Part shown: piece after piece, positions 12,782 to 12,830 of the stretch | Numbering within the stretch: position 1 is the stretch's first letter | Layout of the letters: each line of letters begins with the position of its first letter | Made by a program: the position numbers and the translations under genes | Source of the DNA: Candidatus Parcubacteria bacterium | GTDB taxonomy: Bacteria > Patescibacteriota > Patescibacteriia > PEXW01 | Direction of reading: 5' to 3' | Assembly: GCA_003597955.1 (NCBI GenBank) | Contig: QZJU01000009.1 | Span: 1-12,830, forward strand | DNA length: 12,830 nt | The notes under the pieces: model-generated | Told to the model about the DNA's origin: nothing | Database searches by the model: none | Seen by the model: the letters and a program-made list of their open reading frames with translations, nothing else

Positions 12782-12830
12782 GGGGTCATGAGGCCTCGTC
12801 GGTTAAGGGGGTAAATGATTATTTGAAGAG
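12782..12830 (+). other. Right-edge sequence with ribosome-binding-like stretch, no confirmed gene
   Basis: AAGGGGG (12805-12811) resembles a ribosome-binding site. The nearby ATG (12815) meets a stop after three codons. A TTG at 12823 stays open to the edge, but with too few codons to judge. I see nothing else here. Confidence 0.2.

Overview
The window looks like chromosomal sequence from a Candidate Phyla Radiation (Patescibacteria) bacterium. The reasons are: mid-range GC with A/T-rich gaps; small, tightly packed genes with 4-bp ATGA overlaps; few Shine-Dalgarno sites; standard stop codons (TGA is used as a stop); and many multi-membrane-span GT-C glycosyltransferases of the kind common in that group. 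The assignment is an inference. No rRNA or other taxonomic marker is present.

Left two thirds (1-8731, all on the minus strand, transcribed right to left). This is a probable seven-gene glycosylation operon. In transcription order it holds: a 530-residue STT3-like membrane protein; an MptA/MptB-like mannosyltransferase; a GT2 polyprenyl-phosphate sugar synthase; a GT39/ArnT-like transferase; a Gpi18-like mannosyltransferase; a second GT2 polyprenyl-phosphate sugar synthase; and another large membrane protein that runs off the left edge of the window. Gaps are 44 bp or less and most junctions overlap. The two GT2 enzymes would charge a lipid carrier with a sugar on the cytoplasmic face. The five membrane proteins would use charged lipid on the outer face to build or attach surface glycans.

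Middle (8732-10261). A 201-bp gap holds a likely operon promoter, a small palindrome, an inverted cluster of TACGAAT/ATTCGTA 7-mers and an intrinsic terminator. The terminator belongs to the next gene, a minus-strand bifunctional phosphoglucose/phosphomannose isomerase (8933-9997). That enzyme could feed mannose-6-phosphate into the glycosylation genes. A second gap (9998-10261) carries a 103-bp MITE-like element with perfect 17-bp terminal inverted repeats and TTGA direct repeats at its ends. The element lies directly against a near-consensus sigma-70 promoter for the rightward genes.

Right (10262-12781, plus strand). yebC, ruvC and a GT4 glycosyltransferase form an overlapping three-gene operon that ends at a clear intrinsic terminator. 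The last ~50 bp contain a purine-rich ribosome-binding-like stretch but no gene that can be confirmed.

The points most worth a second look are the dense GT-C operon with its STT3-like lead gene, the MITE-like element beside the yebC promoter, and the TACGAAT repeat family.
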